Counted from the stretch's first letter, positions 55,770 through 64,000 are shown. The stretch: 64,000 nt of DNA from RU20A sp042610495 (GCF_042610495.1 NZ_JBHGAP010000001.1:930001-994000), one strand, 5' to 3'. Made by a program: numbers and translations. Notes: generated from the letters alone by a model not told the origin.

Positions 55770-57116
55770 TCACACCGCGATCGAATGGCGCCCCTTGCCA
55801 TTCGAAAGATAGGCATCGAAACGCGCTGCGACCGTGCGCGCGTAAGGACGCCCCGCCGCCGTCAGCCGGAAGATGTCGCCCTCCATCACGGTCAGTCCGT
55901 CATCATCCATCAGCACGGTCTGCCGCATCTCGTCCGCCATCGTCGCGCCATCGGTAAAGCGGGTCGAAAGATCGGAAAGATCGACGGAGAAGTCGCACAT
56001 CAGCCGCTCGATCACATGCGCCCGCAGCCGGTCATCGGCGCTGAGCGCATAGCCGCGCACCACCGGTAGGGCGCCCGTCGCAACCTGTCGCAGATATTCC
56101 CCCGTCGCCGGCTGGTTCTGCACATAGCCTTGCGGCAATTGCCCGATGGAGGAGGCGCCGAGCCCGATCAGCGCATCGGCGGCATCATCCGTGTAACCCT
56201 GAAAATTCCGTTTCAGCCGCCCTTCCCGCGCGGCGACCGCCAGACTGTCATCCGGCAGCGCGAAGTGGTCGATGCCGATCGGCTGGTAGCCCGCTGCCGT
56301 CAGCATCTGACCGGCGTGCTGCATCTGCCGGAAGCGTTCGGTGGTAGACGGCAGCGCGGCCTCCGGGATCATCGTCTGGTGCTTCTTCATCCACGGCACA
56401 TGGGCATAGCCGAAAAGCGCTATCCGGTCGGGGCGAAGCGACAGAATGCGCTCCACCGTGCGCTCCAGCGAGGCCAGCGTCTGATGCGGCAGACCGTAGA
56501 GCACGTCGCAATTGACCGAGGACACACCCCGTGACCGCGACGCATCGATCGCATCCCGTGTCTGCTCGAACGTCTGGTGCCGGTTGATGGCAGCCTGCAC
56601 CTGCGGCTCGAAATCCTGGATGCCGAGGCTGGCGCGGGTAAGCCCGATGGCGGCGAGCGCATCGTGGCGCGCCTCATCCAGATCGTTCGGGTCCATCTCG
56701 ACACTGATGCGGCAATCGGGCGCAAGCCGGAAGGCGTCTGCAAGCCGCTCTTTCAGTGCGATCATGTCCTGCGGCTGCAGCATGGTCGGCGAACCGCCGC
56801 CGAGATGGATGTCGGTCACCGTCACGCCGGCCGGAACGCGCGTGCCGACAAGCGCGATTTCCTGGAACAAGCCCTGCAGATAGGCGGTGACCGGTTCGTA
56901 GCGCTGCGTCTGCTTTGTGTGGCAAGCGCAGAACCAGCACAGACGATCGCAATAGGGAATGTGGAGGTAAAGCGAGAGGCTGCTGCCCGGATTCAACTGT
57001 GCAAGCCAATCTCCGTAGGTGTCCGCATCGACCGCGCCGGAAAAATGCGGTGCGGACGGGTAGCTCGTGTAACGTGGCACCGGGGCGGCTAATCGTGCGG
57101 CAAGGCTCTCGGACAT
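55770..57116 (-). CDS. hemN: Oxygen-independent coproporphyrinogen III oxidase
   Basis: About 448 residues. Radical-SAM enzyme that converts coproporphyrinogen III to protoporphyrinogen IX without oxygen. The 4Fe-4S motif is CDRLCWFCACHTK (CxxxCxxC plus a fourth Cys) near residue 60. LGGGSPTML, VEMDPNDLDEARHDAL and GLGASSIGQLPQGYVQN are HemN segments. Start at ATG 57116; the AAAGGGAG ribosome site is too near the ATG at 57122. An anaerobox lies 52 bases upstream. Confidence 0.95.
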   Translation of the reverse strand: MSESLAARLAAPVPRYTSYPSAPHFSGAVDADTYGDWLAQLNPGSSLSLYLHIPYCDRLCWFCACHTKQTQRYEPVTAYLQGLFQEIALVGTRVPAGVTVTDIHLGGGSPTMLQPQDMIALKERLADAFRLAPDCRISVEMDPNDLDEARHDALAAIGLTRASLGIQDFEPQVQAAINRHQTFEQTRDAIDASRSRGVSSVNCDVLYGLPHQTLASLERTVERILSLRPDRIALFGYAHVPWMKKHQTMIPEAALPSTTERFRQMQHAGQMLTAAGYQPIGIDHFALPDDSLAVAAREGRLKRNFQGYTDDAADALIGLGASSIGQLPQGYVQNQPATGEYLRQVATGALPVVRGYALSADDRLRAHVIERLMCDFSVDLSDLSTRFTDGATMADEMRQTVLMDDDGLTVMEGDIFRLTAAGRPYARTVAARFDAYLSNGKGRHSIAV

Positions 57117-57167
57117 CGGCATCTCCCTTTGATCAGAGAGATAAATCGCGAGGTTATTTTCCGCGCC

Positions 57168-57181
57168 TTGATTTCGATCAA
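57168..57181. promoter_or_regulatory. Anaerobox between hemN and fnrN
   Basis: TTGATTTCGATCAA matches TTGAT-N4-ATCAA exactly. It is 52 bases before the hemN start and about 135 before fnrN, so it could serve hemN and autoregulation of fnrN. Confidence 0.9.
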
Positions 57182-57315
57182 GTCCCCGTTCAGGCAAACT
57201 TGATAATGTGCAAATCACTGCGAGGCATTGTTTCGCAGCCGCGTAAATCCTCCGATCGAACTATTGATGAATGTTCATCGGGCTGGATAATGGCAATAGT
57301 GGCGGGGGATGCAGG

Positions 57316-58059
57316 ATGATGCATGTGCGAGCGATCGACCAACAGCGTGAGGATGTACACACTTCGGGTATCCCGGTCGTCTGCCTGTCCTGCGAGGCAC
57401 GCCACGGCGGTGTCTGCGGGGCACTGGACCCGTCACAACTGACCGAGCTCTCGCGCCAGTCAAAGCGCCGGGATCTCGATGCAGGTACAGAAGTCTTCGG
57501 TCAGGGCGAACGCGCGCCGGGTTACGCCAACATCATTCGCGGCGTGGTGAAGCTCAGCAAGATGCTGGCCGACGGACGCCAGCAGATTGTCGGCCTGCAA
57601 TTCGCCCCCGACTTCATGGGCCGTCCCTTCAGCACGGAAAGCGCCCATTCCGTCGAAGCCGCGACAGACACCCAGATCTGCGCCTTCCCGCGCAGCGTCA
57701 TCGAACGTCTTGTGGAACAGTCGCCGGAACTTGAACACCGGCTGCACGAACAGGCCCTGAAGGAACTGGACGAGGCGCGCGACTGGATGCTCACCCTCGG
57801 CCGCAAGACGGCGCAGGAAAAGGTCGCAAGCTTCCTGCACCTGATTGCCACGCATATCGATCCTGAGACCAGCGACGTCAGCCGGTTCGATCTGCCGCTG
57901 TCGCGTGCCGACATTGCAGACTATCTCGGCCTGACGATCGAAACCGTCAGCCGCCAGATCACCAAGCTGCGCAAGGACGGTGTCATCGCCGTCGAGCACA
58001 ACCGCGAAGTCCACGTGCCCGATATGGACCGCCTCGCCCGCTACGCCGGCATGGACTGA
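57316..58059 (+). CDS. fnrN: FnrN-type oxygen-sensing Crp/Fnr regulator
   Basis: About 247 residues from ATG 57316 (57319 also possible). N-terminal cysteines CLSCEARHGGVC plus the central Cys in TQICAFPRS form the 4Fe-4S set of FNR. A cNMP-type beta-roll, dimer helix and HTH (ADYLGLTIETVSRQITKLRK) with the E-SR residues that read TTGAT follow. It should activate the three nearby anaeroboxes when oxygen is low. It is divergent from hemN. Confidence 0.95.
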   Translation: MMHVRAIDQQREDVHTSGIPVVCLSCEARHGGVCGALDPSQLTELSRQSKRRDLDAGTEVFGQGERAPGYANIIRGVVKLSKMLADGRQQIVGLQFAPDFMGRPFSTESAHSVEAATDTQICAFPRSVIERLVEQSPELEHRLHEQALKELDEARDWMLTLGRKTAQEKVASFLHLIATHIDPETSDVSRFDLPLSRADIADYLGLTIETVSRQITKLRKDGVIAVEHNREVHVPDMDRLARYAGMD

Positions 58060-58082
58060 GATCCGGCTACGACTGCCGGATC
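58060..58082. terminator. Short hairpin between fnrN and the L,D-transpeptidase gene
   Basis: An 8-bp stem (GATCCGGC with GCCGGATC) and a 7-base loop fill the 21-base gap between the convergent stops. There is no T-run, so termination is only suggested. Confidence 0.4.
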
Positions 58083-58509
58083 AGTTGCTGACGACGATGC
58101 GTGTGTTGCTGAGGCCGGCCTGCTGGGCGAGCGAGAAGAAGGTCGCAGCATTATCCGGATGAAGACGCACGCAGCCATGCGAGGCCGGGCGGCCAAGGCG
58201 CTTGAGATCAAAGGTGGCGTGAACGGCATAGCCGCCATTGAAGAACACGGCATAAGGCATCGGCGCATTGTCGTACTTGCGCGAACGGTGGTTGCGCGAC
58301 AGCCACTTCGCCTTCCAGGCGCCCTGCGGCGTCACATAGCCCTTGCGCGCCGTCGAGACCTTCCAGCGATACTTGACCACACCGTTTTCGGTCACCGTCA
58401 TCGTCTGGCTGGACAGGCTGATATTGGCGACGACATTGGCTGCGGAAGCAGTGCTGACGCCGGACACAGCAAGAATGAGGGCAAGCGCCCCCGCATACAG
58501 TTTTTTCAT
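58081..58509 (-). CDS. L,D-transpeptidase (YkuD) family protein
   Basis: A 142-residue exported protein with a Sec signal peptide (LYAGALALILAVSGVSTASAA). The YkuD catalytic motif HxxxxxxSHGCVRLH is present: HATFDLKRLGRPASHGCVRL with the nucleophilic Cys, near the C-terminus. It cross-links or attaches peptides in peptidoglycan. ATG 58509 has GAGGGG; the frame upstream to 58779 lacks one. Short for the family, essentially the catalytic domain alone. Confidence 0.93.
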   Translation of the reverse strand: MKKLYAGALALILAVSGVSTASAANVVANISLSSQTMTVTENGVVKYRWKVSTARKGYVTPQGAWKAKWLSRNHRSRKYDNAPMPYAVFFNGGYAVHATFDLKRLGRPASHGCVRLHPDNAATFFSLAQQAGLSNTRIVVSN

Positions 58510-58817
58510 CTTAGCCCCTCTTACCCACCAAGGCCCATAAGGGCCGTCCCGTTGAAGAAGGATATACCTGTATTTCCCTGAGGCAACATTAAGCAGTAAC
58601 GAAGGGAACAGGCGAAGGAAAAAACCGGCTGTTAACCTTGATGGGTAAGCATTGCGGAGCATTTGTAAGACCGGCAATGCAACACTGCGGCAAGTCCCTG
58701 TTTTGTCACAGGTTGGCAGAACTTCGTCCCACAATGGATGCAGTGCGTGATGCTGATCGCCGCGAATATCTTCGAACACGGCAGAGCATCCACTTTTGGG
58801 ACAATGTCAGGATACGC
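58510..58817. other. Intergenic region between the L,D-transpeptidase gene and cobD
   Basis: No supported gene in 308 bases. The first 120 bases are less GC-rich and should hold the L,D-transpeptidase promoter; the remainder lies after the end of cobD. Open frames on both strands lack ribosome sites. Confidence 0.4.
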
Positions 58818-59798
58818 CTAGACGAGGCTGAAGATTACGCCTGCAGCGACTGTGGCGGCCAGGAGAACAGAACAGGCCAGGAGGAAGACCGACACGGCGT
58901 CCTCGATGTCGACAGCGGTCAACGCCGCACGCCCCGCCCCGTTGATCATCGGCTCGGCAACGACCACGCCGCCATAGGAGCGCGGACCCGCAATCTGCAC
59001 GTTGAGCGTCCAGGCAAGTGCGGCCTCCGGCCAGCCGGCATTGGGCGAGCGGTGCATGCCGGCATCGCGCAGCGCCCCGCCAAGCCCGCGCCGGATCGCC
59101 GCCGGCCCGAAGCGCAGGCCGGCGCCAAGCGACACGAAAAGCGCCGAAAGCCGCGAGGCCGGCCAGTTGACGAGATCATCGAGCCGCGCAGCACCCCAGC
59201 CGAAGGCGAGATGACGCGGGCTCTTGTGACCGATCATGGAATCGGCCGTGTTGATCATCTTGTAGGCGACAATGCCCGGCAGGCCGAGCACCGCATACCA
59301 GAAGGCCGGCGCCACGATGCCGTCGGAGAAATTTTCGGCAAGGCTTTCGATCGCGCCACGGCAGATGCCGGACTGGTCGAGCGCCTTCGGATCGCGCCCC
59401 ACGATCATCGACACCGCCTGGCGTCCGCCTTCGATACCGCCCTCGCGCAGGCCGATGGCAACCCTCAACACATGCTCGGCGAGGCTCTTCTGCGCCAGAA
59501 GCACGGCCACCACGACAATTTCCAGCAAATGGCCGATCAATCCGAAATGCCGGAAGGCTGCGTGCAGGATCCAGCCGACCGCCAGGCTCAATCCCACGAG
59601 CAACGCGATCGCCACGACACCCTTGAAGCGCCGCTGTTCGAATCGTTCCGTTTCGATGTTGAGCTTCTGATCTGCAAAGGAGATCGCCTTGCCGAACAGC
59701 ACGACCGGATGCGGATATCGCCGCCACAGCCAGTCGGGATCACCAACCACGCGGTCGAGCAGGAGCGCGCCGGCCAGAAGAAAGAAATGATGCGTCAT
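58818..59798 (-). CDS. cobD: Adenosylcobinamide-phosphate synthase (CobD/CbiB)
   Basis: A 326-residue membrane protein that attaches the aminopropanol arm to adenosylcobyric acid. Motifs are LLLDRVVGDPDWLWRRYPHPVVLFG, GRDPKALDQSGICRGAIESLAENFSDG and MINTADSMIGHKSPRH with the family's conserved acidic residues. The ATG at 59798 overlaps the cobB stop by four bases; the longer frame to 59837 is not needed. Confidence 0.94.
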   Translation of the reverse strand: MTHHFFLLAGALLLDRVVGDPDWLWRRYPHPVVLFGKAISFADQKLNIETERFEQRRFKGVVAIALLVGLSLAVGWILHAAFRHFGLIGHLLEIVVVAVLLAQKSLAEHVLRVAIGLREGGIEGGRQAVSMIVGRDPKALDQSGICRGAIESLAENFSDGIVAPAFWYAVLGLPGIVAYKMINTADSMIGHKSPRHLAFGWGAARLDDLVNWPASRLSALFVSLGAGLRFGPAAIRRGLGGALRDAGMHRSPNAGWPEAALAWTLNVQIAGPRSYGGVVVAEPMINGAGRAALTAVDIEDAVSVFLLACSVLLAATVAAGVIFSLV

Positions 59799-61108
59799 GC
59801 CGGCTCCCGGTCGATGAGATGCATGAAGGAACCGCAAACGCGGCCGAGGCGCAAGCCCACGCCGCCGAGCGCCTGCCCGCGCGCATCCACGGCCGAAAAC
59901 AGCCGCTCCGCCGCCCCTTCGGATAGGATGCTCGCATAGTGGAACTCATGCGCCCGATGGGGCCCGCCCAGAAAATCAGGCGCGCCGCCGATCGGCTGGA
60001 TACGCCGGTAGCCGAGATGGCGGCGGCGCTTCTCGAAGCTCGTTTCCAGCGGCAGGAAACCGAGCATGGCATGCCGTGTGCCATCGGCCGCGACAATGCC
60101 CTCGCCCAATGTCATGTAGCCGCCGCACTCGCCATAGACGAGCGCGCCGCGGGCGCGCGCCGCTTCCATGCCGGCGCGAAACCGGGCCGCGGCCGAAAGC
60201 CGGCCGGCATGCAGCTCGGGATAGCCGCCGGGCAGATAGACCGCGTCCGCATCCGCCGCCGGCCCCTCGTCGGCAAGCGGCGAAAACCAGGAGATATCCG
60301 CCCCTGCCCGCCGCCAGGCCTCCAGAAGATGCGGATAGGAGAAGGCAAAGGCGACGTCGCGCGCCACCGCGATCCGCTGCCCGGGCGGACGAATGCCCGC
60401 CACCGCCCTGACCGCTGAGAGATCCGCTGGCGTGCCGCGCGTCCCCAGCGCGATCAGCCCGTCGAGGTCGATGCCGGCAGCCACAACGCCGGCCACGCCC
60501 TCGGTAAAGGCCTCGATATCGGTCAGTTCGCCCGCCTGCACGAGGCCGAGATGCCGCTCGGGAAGCTTCAGGCCCGCATCCTGCCGGATCACCCCCAGCA
60601 CCGGCATGCCGATCCGCTCGATCGCACCGCGCAGCATGCCCTCGTGCCGGTCGCTGCCGACCTTGTTGAGGATGACGCCCGAGATCGTCACATCGCTGCG
60701 ATGGTCGCGATAGCCGCGCACCAGCGCCGCGACCGACTGCGCCATGCGCCCGCAATCCACCACCAGCACGACGGAAAGTTCAAGCAGCGCGGCAAGGTCT
60801 GCCGGCGAGCCGTAATCGTCCGACGAGGCGTCATGCAGCCCCATCATCGCCTCGATGAGCAGCAGGCGCCCGTCTGCGACCGCGGCGTCGGCGCGCCAGC
60901 GCATCAGCTCGGGCCGCATGGCCCAGGGGTCGTAGTTGAAACAGGTCTCGCCGCTGGCCAGCGTGTGGAAGGCGGGATCGATGTAGTCGGGACCGGCCTT
61001 GCCCGGAGACAGCCGGATGCCCCGATTGCGCAGCGCCCGCATCAGCCCGAGCGTCACCGTCGTCTTGCCGCTGCCCGAAGACGGCGCGGCAATCAGGATG
61101 CCCGTCAT
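59795..61108 (-). CDS. cobB: Cobyrinate/hydrogenobyrinate a,c-diamide synthase
   Basis: A 437-residue glutamine amidotransferase-type ATPase. N-terminal P-loop APSSGSGKTTVTLGLM; the central domain includes GPDYIDPAFH; the C-terminal glutaminase domain has YGECGGYM with the catalytic Cys near residue 330. In the aerobic pathway it makes hydrogenobyrinic acid a,c-diamide. It overlaps cobD and cobA by four bases each. Confidence 0.95.
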   Translation of the reverse strand: MTGILIAAPSSGSGKTTVTLGLMRALRNRGIRLSPGKAGPDYIDPAFHTLASGETCFNYDPWAMRPELMRWRADAAVADGRLLLIEAMMGLHDASSDDYGSPADLAALLELSVVLVVDCGRMAQSVAALVRGYRDHRSDVTISGVILNKVGSDRHEGMLRGAIERIGMPVLGVIRQDAGLKLPERHLGLVQAGELTDIEAFTEGVAGVVAAGIDLDGLIALGTRGTPADLSAVRAVAGIRPPGQRIAVARDVAFAFSYPHLLEAWRRAGADISWFSPLADEGPAADADAVYLPGGYPELHAGRLSAAARFRAGMEAARARGALVYGECGGYMTLGEGIVAADGTRHAMLGFLPLETSFEKRRRHLGYRRIQPIGGAPDFLGGPHRAHEFHYASILSEGAAERLFSAVDARGQALGGVGLRLGRVCGSFMHLIDREPA

Positions 61109-61962
61109 GCCGCATCTCCGGCTACATCACGCCGGCCACGGCCGCCATCGACGCCCGCGTCCAGAACACGGCCGGTGGTCAGGGCGCCGAGCCAGTCGAG
61201 CCCGCCACGCAGCCGCACCACCTCGCCGATCACGACGATCGCCGGCGGCTCCAGCCCGGATGCCCGCACATCGGCCTCGGCGCGCGACAGCGTGGTCTCC
61301 AGCACCTGCTGCGCGCGGGTCGCGGCATTGCAGACAAAGGCGACCGGCTCGTCAGGCGACCGACCGGCCGCCATCAGTTGCCCGGTGATCTGGCCGATAT
61401 GTTTCATCGCCATGTACATGACGATGACGGGCGATCCCCTGGCGATCGCATCCCAGGCGATCCTGTCGGGCACGACGCCGGAGGAATCATGGCCGGTGAG
61501 GAAGGTGACGGCATGGTTCACCTCGCGATGCGTGACAGGAATGCCGGCATAGGCAAGCCCGCCGATACCGGCCGTAATGCCCGGCACGATGCGGAAGGGC
61601 ACACCGTTCTCGACCAGCGTCAGCGCCTCCTCGCCGCCGCGCCCGAACACGAAGGGATCGCCGCCCTTCAGCCGCAGCACACGGTGGCCGGCCCGCGCCA
61701 GTTCCACGAGGCGAAGCGAAATGTCACGCTGTTTGGGCGAGGGCTTGCCGCCGCGCTTTCCCGCAAATTCGAGCCGGGCTCCGGCCCGCGCATGGCTGAG
61801 GCAAGCCGGATCGACCAGCGCATCATGGACGATCACGTCCGCCTCCCGAAGCGCGTGGACGGCCAGCAGCGTCAGGAGACCCGGATCACCCGGCCCGGCG
61901 CCCACCAGCCAGACATGACCCTTTTCCAAGGCCGGCAGCCCGTCAAAGATGCCCGCGCTCAC
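61105..61962 (-). CDS. cobA: Uroporphyrinogen-III C-methyltransferase
   Basis: A 285-residue SUMT that makes precorrin-2. N-terminal GAGPGDPGLLTLLAVHALREAD, VDPACLSHARAG, RLKGGDPFVFGRGGEE (the SAM loop) and PGITAGIGGLAYAGIPVTHR. It is a single-domain SUMT without siroheme functions. Its start overlaps the cobE-like stop by four bases. Confidence 0.96.
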   Translation of the reverse strand: MSAGIFDGLPALEKGHVWLVGAGPGDPGLLTLLAVHALREADVIVHDALVDPACLSHARAGARLEFAGKRGGKPSPKQRDISLRLVELARAGHRVLRLKGGDPFVFGRGGEEALTLVENGVPFRIVPGITAGIGGLAYAGIPVTHREVNHAVTFLTGHDSSGVVPDRIAWDAIARGSPVIVMYMAMKHIGQITGQLMAAGRSPDEPVAFVCNAATRAQQVLETTLSRAEADVRASGLEPPAIVVIGEVVRLRGGLDWLGALTTGRVLDAGVDGGRGRRDVAGDAA

Positions 61963-62687
61963 GATCCGGGCCTCGCGGCAACGCAGATCCCGGAAAATCC
62001 TGAATCAAAACATGAAGATGCGGAATCATCACACGAAAAAGCCCGCTCAGGCACCTGTTTCGATTCGACAAATCCGGAAAAGCCCGACGGAGATTTATCG
62101 GCCGGTATCCGCGCAAGGGCCGCCGTCGCGCGGGCCGATTTCCGCTTGGCGACCACGAGGGCGCCATCGGGACCGGCAGCGGCGAGCGCGGCCGATTCCG
62201 CCACCCCGTGGCAGCCGACAAGACGGAAGACCACCTCCGAAGGTGTCGCGAGACGCGGCGTCTCGCATTCAAGGCGGGCAGCGCCGAAGACCAGCAGCGG
62301 CACGCCGAAATGCGCGGCCGTGGCATGCATGGCCGGCTCAGCCACCCGCCCGTCGATGGTCGCGATTGCCGACAAAAGGACGGCCCGGCCCGGCAGCGGC
62401 ACGCCCTGCCCGTCCGGTCGCTGCCCGGCCCAAACCTCTTCAGCCAGAACCTCTTCAGCCAGAACCTCTCCGGCAAGAACGTCCTCAGCAAGCGCGATCA
62501 GTTCGCCCGCCGACGTGCCGCATTCGCAACCAAGGCCGAGAACGAGACAGTCGCGAACGGCGTCGGGCGCAGGCGGGAGCACGGCAAGAGCGTGGGCCAA
62601 GTGCCCGGACGACGGGGAAAGGCACGACGAGGAACGGGGGGACGAGCAACGGGAGGGCATGGAAAACGTGGCAGGATGTGCGGACAT
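61959..62687 (-). CDS. cobE: CobE-like cobalamin biosynthesis protein (CbiG C-terminal type)
   Basis: A 242-residue protein from ATG 62687 (GGGAGG site). The CobE/CbiG-C core is at about residues 45-190: LGLGCECGTSAGELIALAE, LSAIATIDGRVAEPAMHATA, FGVPLLVFGAARLE, TPSEVVFRLVGCHGVAESAAL and ALVVAKRKSARATAALAR. CobE is known in the aerobic pathway, and its exact role is debated. Within the acidic loop a 15-base unit is repeated three times (AEEVL). The tail after residue 195 is Ser/Cys/Phe-rich and atypical. Confidence 0.85.
   Translation of the reverse strand: MSAHPATFSMPSRCSSPRSSSCLSPSSGHLAHALAVLPPAPDAVRDCLVLGLGCECGTSAGELIALAEDVLAGEVLAEEVLAEEVWAGQRPDGQGVPLPGRAVLLSAIATIDGRVAEPAMHATAAHFGVPLLVFGAARLECETPRLATPSEVVFRLVGCHGVAESAALAAAGPDGALVVAKRKSARATAALARIPADKSPSGFSGFVESKQVPERAFSCDDSASSCFDSGFSGICVAARPGS
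62435..62479. repeat. 15-base tandem repeat within cobE
   Basis: Two identical units CCTCTTCAGCCAGAA and a third diverged unit, read on the minus strand as EEVLAEEVLAE. The frame is kept. Confidence 0.75.
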
Positions 62688-63128
62688 GAAGGCCTCCCTC
62701 GGACCCGAGCGAACCGCAGCGCCACCCATACCCGGCCAGGCAGACAAGCCTTGCCTTGCACAACATGTTTCCCGACGGCTCCCTGGGCGTCCCCGGTCTG
62801 GGTCGACGCAATCCCGGAGGCCGGCGTGTCCGTCGCATTGCGGACGCCGTCGTCTCAGTGTCACAGTTCTAGACCACGGCCGGGAGACGGTCAAACGCGT
62901 TTGCGCCATCGGCCACCGCGCCCGCGCCACGGATGTCGGCCGGACGTGAAATGTCGCGACCCGGCTTTGCCATTTGGCCGCGAACCTGCAAGAAGCAGAC
63001 AGCGCCCGCGCCGCGACGACTATCCGGCCGCGCGGCGCCGTGTGTGACGCCCGCGACCATGCGACCGAAGAGTCGGCGTCTGGTGCGGATCTCCGCCACG
63101 CTTCCACCAGCATGAAAGTGCCCCCGCC
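62688..63128. other. Intergenic region between cobE and the TSUP gene
   Basis: No supported gene in 441 bases. It contains the divergent promoters of cobE and the TSUP gene. I looked for the conserved cobalamin riboswitch core (CCCGCAACTGT, GCCACTG and the GGAGACC box in order) and did not find it complete on either strand; only a GCCGGGAGACGG string at about 62879 resembles the last box. Confidence 0.45.
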
Positions 63129-63914
63129 GTGCATGACCTCGCCGTCCACCTGCTCGTCTTCCTGTTCATTGCCGCCTTCATTGCCGGCTTCATCGATTCG
63201 ATCGCCGGCGGCGGCGGCATGATCACGCTTCCCGCGATGCTGATCGCAGGCATCCCGCCGCTGGAGGCGCTCGGCACCAACAAGCTGCAATCGCTCTTCG
63301 GCTCTGGCTCCGCAAGCCTCGCCTATGCCCGGCGCGGCCATGTGAACCTGCGCGAACAGTTGCCGATGGCGGCGATCTCGGCCGCCGGATCCGTCATCGG
63401 CGCCCTGCTGGCCACGCAGGTGCCCGGCGACCTGCTCAGGGCCGCGCTGCCGCTGCTGCTCATCGCCATCGCCCTCTATTTCGGCCTGAAGCCCCGCATC
63501 GGCGACGAGGACAGGGCGCGGCGCATCTCCCCCTTCGCCTTTTCGCTGACACTGGTGCCGCTGATCGGCTTTTATGACGGCGTCTTCGGCCCCGGCACCG
63601 GTTCCTTCTTCATGCTCGGCTTCGTGACGCTCGCCGGCTTCGGCATCCTGAAGGCGACAGCCCACACGAAGCTCCTCAACTTCGGCTCCAACATCGGCGC
63701 CTTCGCGGTCTTCTCACTGGCCGGCGTCGTGCTGTGGAAGGTCGGCATCGTCATGGGAGTCGGCCAGTTTCTTGGCGCGCAGGTGGGCTCCCGCCTCGCC
63801 ATGCGGATCGGCGCGCGCATGATCAAGCCTCTGCTGGTGCTGTCCTCCATCGCACTCGCCATCCGGCTTCTCGCCGATCCCGCCAATCCGCTCAGGCAAT
63901 GGGCCGGGTTTTAA
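63129..63914 (+). CDS. TSUP (TauE/SafE-like) family membrane transporter
   Basis: A 261-residue protein with eight predicted helices and the family motifs FIDSIAGGGGMITLPAML near residue 20-40, GTNKLQSLFGSGSA, and in the second half YDGVFGPGTGSFFMLGFV and NFGSNIGAF. The family exports or imports small organosulfur and other anions. The GTG at 63129 is used; an ATG at 63133 is out of frame. Position next to cob genes may hint at a related role, but none is known. Confidence 0.88.
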   Translation: MHDLAVHLLVFLFIAAFIAGFIDSIAGGGGMITLPAMLIAGIPPLEALGTNKLQSLFGSGSASLAYARRGHVNLREQLPMAAISAAGSVIGALLATQVPGDLLRAALPLLLIAIALYFGLKPRIGDEDRARRISPFAFSLTLVPLIGFYDGVFGPGTGSFFMLGFVTLAGFGILKATAHTKLLNFGSNIGAFAVFSLAGVVLWKVGIVMGVGQFLGAQVGSRLAMRIGARMIKPLLVLSSIALAIRLLADPANPLRQWAGF

Positions 63915-64000
63915 TATTCGACGCCGATCTGCGCCTTGATGCCCGAGCGGAACGGGTGCTTGACGAGTTCCATCTCGGTGACGAGATCGGCGATCTCGAT
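63911..64000 (-). CDS. cobO: Cob(I)yrinic acid a,c-diamide adenosyltransferase, C-terminal end
   Basis: The last 29 codons of a minus-strand gene that continues past the window. The reading DLVTEMELVKHPFRSGIKAQ, then IGVEY, is the conserved C-terminus of CobO/BtuR adenosyltransferases. The stop overlaps the TSUP stop. CobO adds the upper adenosyl ligand to the corrin and fits the neighbouring cob genes. Confidence 0.85.
   Translation of the reverse strand: MEIADLVTEMELVKHPFRSGIKAQIGVEY

Noticed and set aside
57262..57285. Second FNR site near the fnrN start
   Set aside because: GATGAATGTTCATC is a palindrome, but it lacks the TTGAT-N4-ATCAA layout.
62435..62479. CRISPR-like repeat
   Set aside because: It is a direct 15-base tandem repeat without spacers inside a coding frame.
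62688..63128. Cobalamin riboswitch before cobE or the TSUP gene
   Set aside because: Only a GCCGGGAGACGG string resembles part of the motif; the CCCGCAACTGT and GCCACTG parts are missing.

Overview
The window is a high-GC alphaproteobacterial chromosome segment, most likely from a member of the Rhizobiaceae (Rhizobium/Agrobacterium/Shinella/Ensifer range). This rests on the acpXL-lpxXL cluster for very-long-chain lipid A, the fixNOQP/fixGHIS cytochrome cbb3 operons with anaeroboxes and an FnrN regulator, the aerobic (cob) cobalamin pathway, and several rhizobial-type palindromic intergenic elements. No rRNA, tRNA, CRISPR array or insertion sequence was seen. A genus cannot be fixed from sequence alone.

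Layout. 0-5 kb: the tail of a 3-hydroxyisobutyrate dehydrogenase-like enzyme, an orphan HTH protein, an Lrp regulator, a uracil-DNA glycosylase-like protein, a thermonuclease-like protein, a membrane histidine kinase and diacylglycerol kinase. 5-7.3 kb: divergent cobT and cobS. 7.4-16.7 kb: a DUF1289 protein and periplasmic-type aspartic protease, a GFA protein, an ABC-2 exporter, an extensin-like lipoprotein, a YciA thioesterase, a DMT protein, a GGDEF/degenerate-EAL protein and an MFS carrier. 16.8-20 kb: an unusually long UvrB whose C-terminal tail has absorbed intergenic repeats. 20-21.8 kb: an AT-rich island carrying a two-domain anti-phage-type dCTP deaminase and a divergent 60-residue protein. 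22.6-29.6 kb: an unknown protein, a PhoX-like secreted protein, a DnaJ-domain protein, a cold-shock protein, DusA, a small unknown protein, an FAH-family hydrolase and a gamma carbonic anhydrase. 29.6-33 kb: the zinc uptake locus zur-znuB-znuC with divergent znuA and a Zur-like operator. 33.1-39.7 kb: a TRAP transporter split into two convergent units, a LacI regulator and 6-phosphogluconate dehydrogenase. 39.8-49.2 kb: the whole cbb3 oxidase module (ccoGHIS and ccoNOQP, all minus strand) plus a hemerythrin-like gene. 49.3-55.7 kb: a PAS protein and the VLCFA-lipid A cluster (acpXL-fabZ-fabF2-fabF1-adh-lpxXL). 55.8-58.5 kb: hemN, fnrN and an L,D-transpeptidase. 58.8-64 kb: cobD-cobB-cobA-cobE, a TSUP transporter and the end of cobO.

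Functional coherence. Perfect or near-perfect TTGAN6TCAA boxes lie before ccoN, ccoG and hemN, and the FnrN-type regulator gene stands beside hemN. This suggests a local low-oxygen regulon covering the high-affinity oxidase, its assembly factors, anaerobic haem synthesis and possibly the hemerythrin protein. The two cob segments cover the start of the pathway (uroporphyrinogen methylation), the middle (a,c-diamide synthesis, aminopropanol attachment) and the end (lower-ligand assembly). The most notable accessory feature is the AT-rich deaminase locus, which resembles known nucleotide-depletion phage defence but has an uncharacterised small divergent companion.
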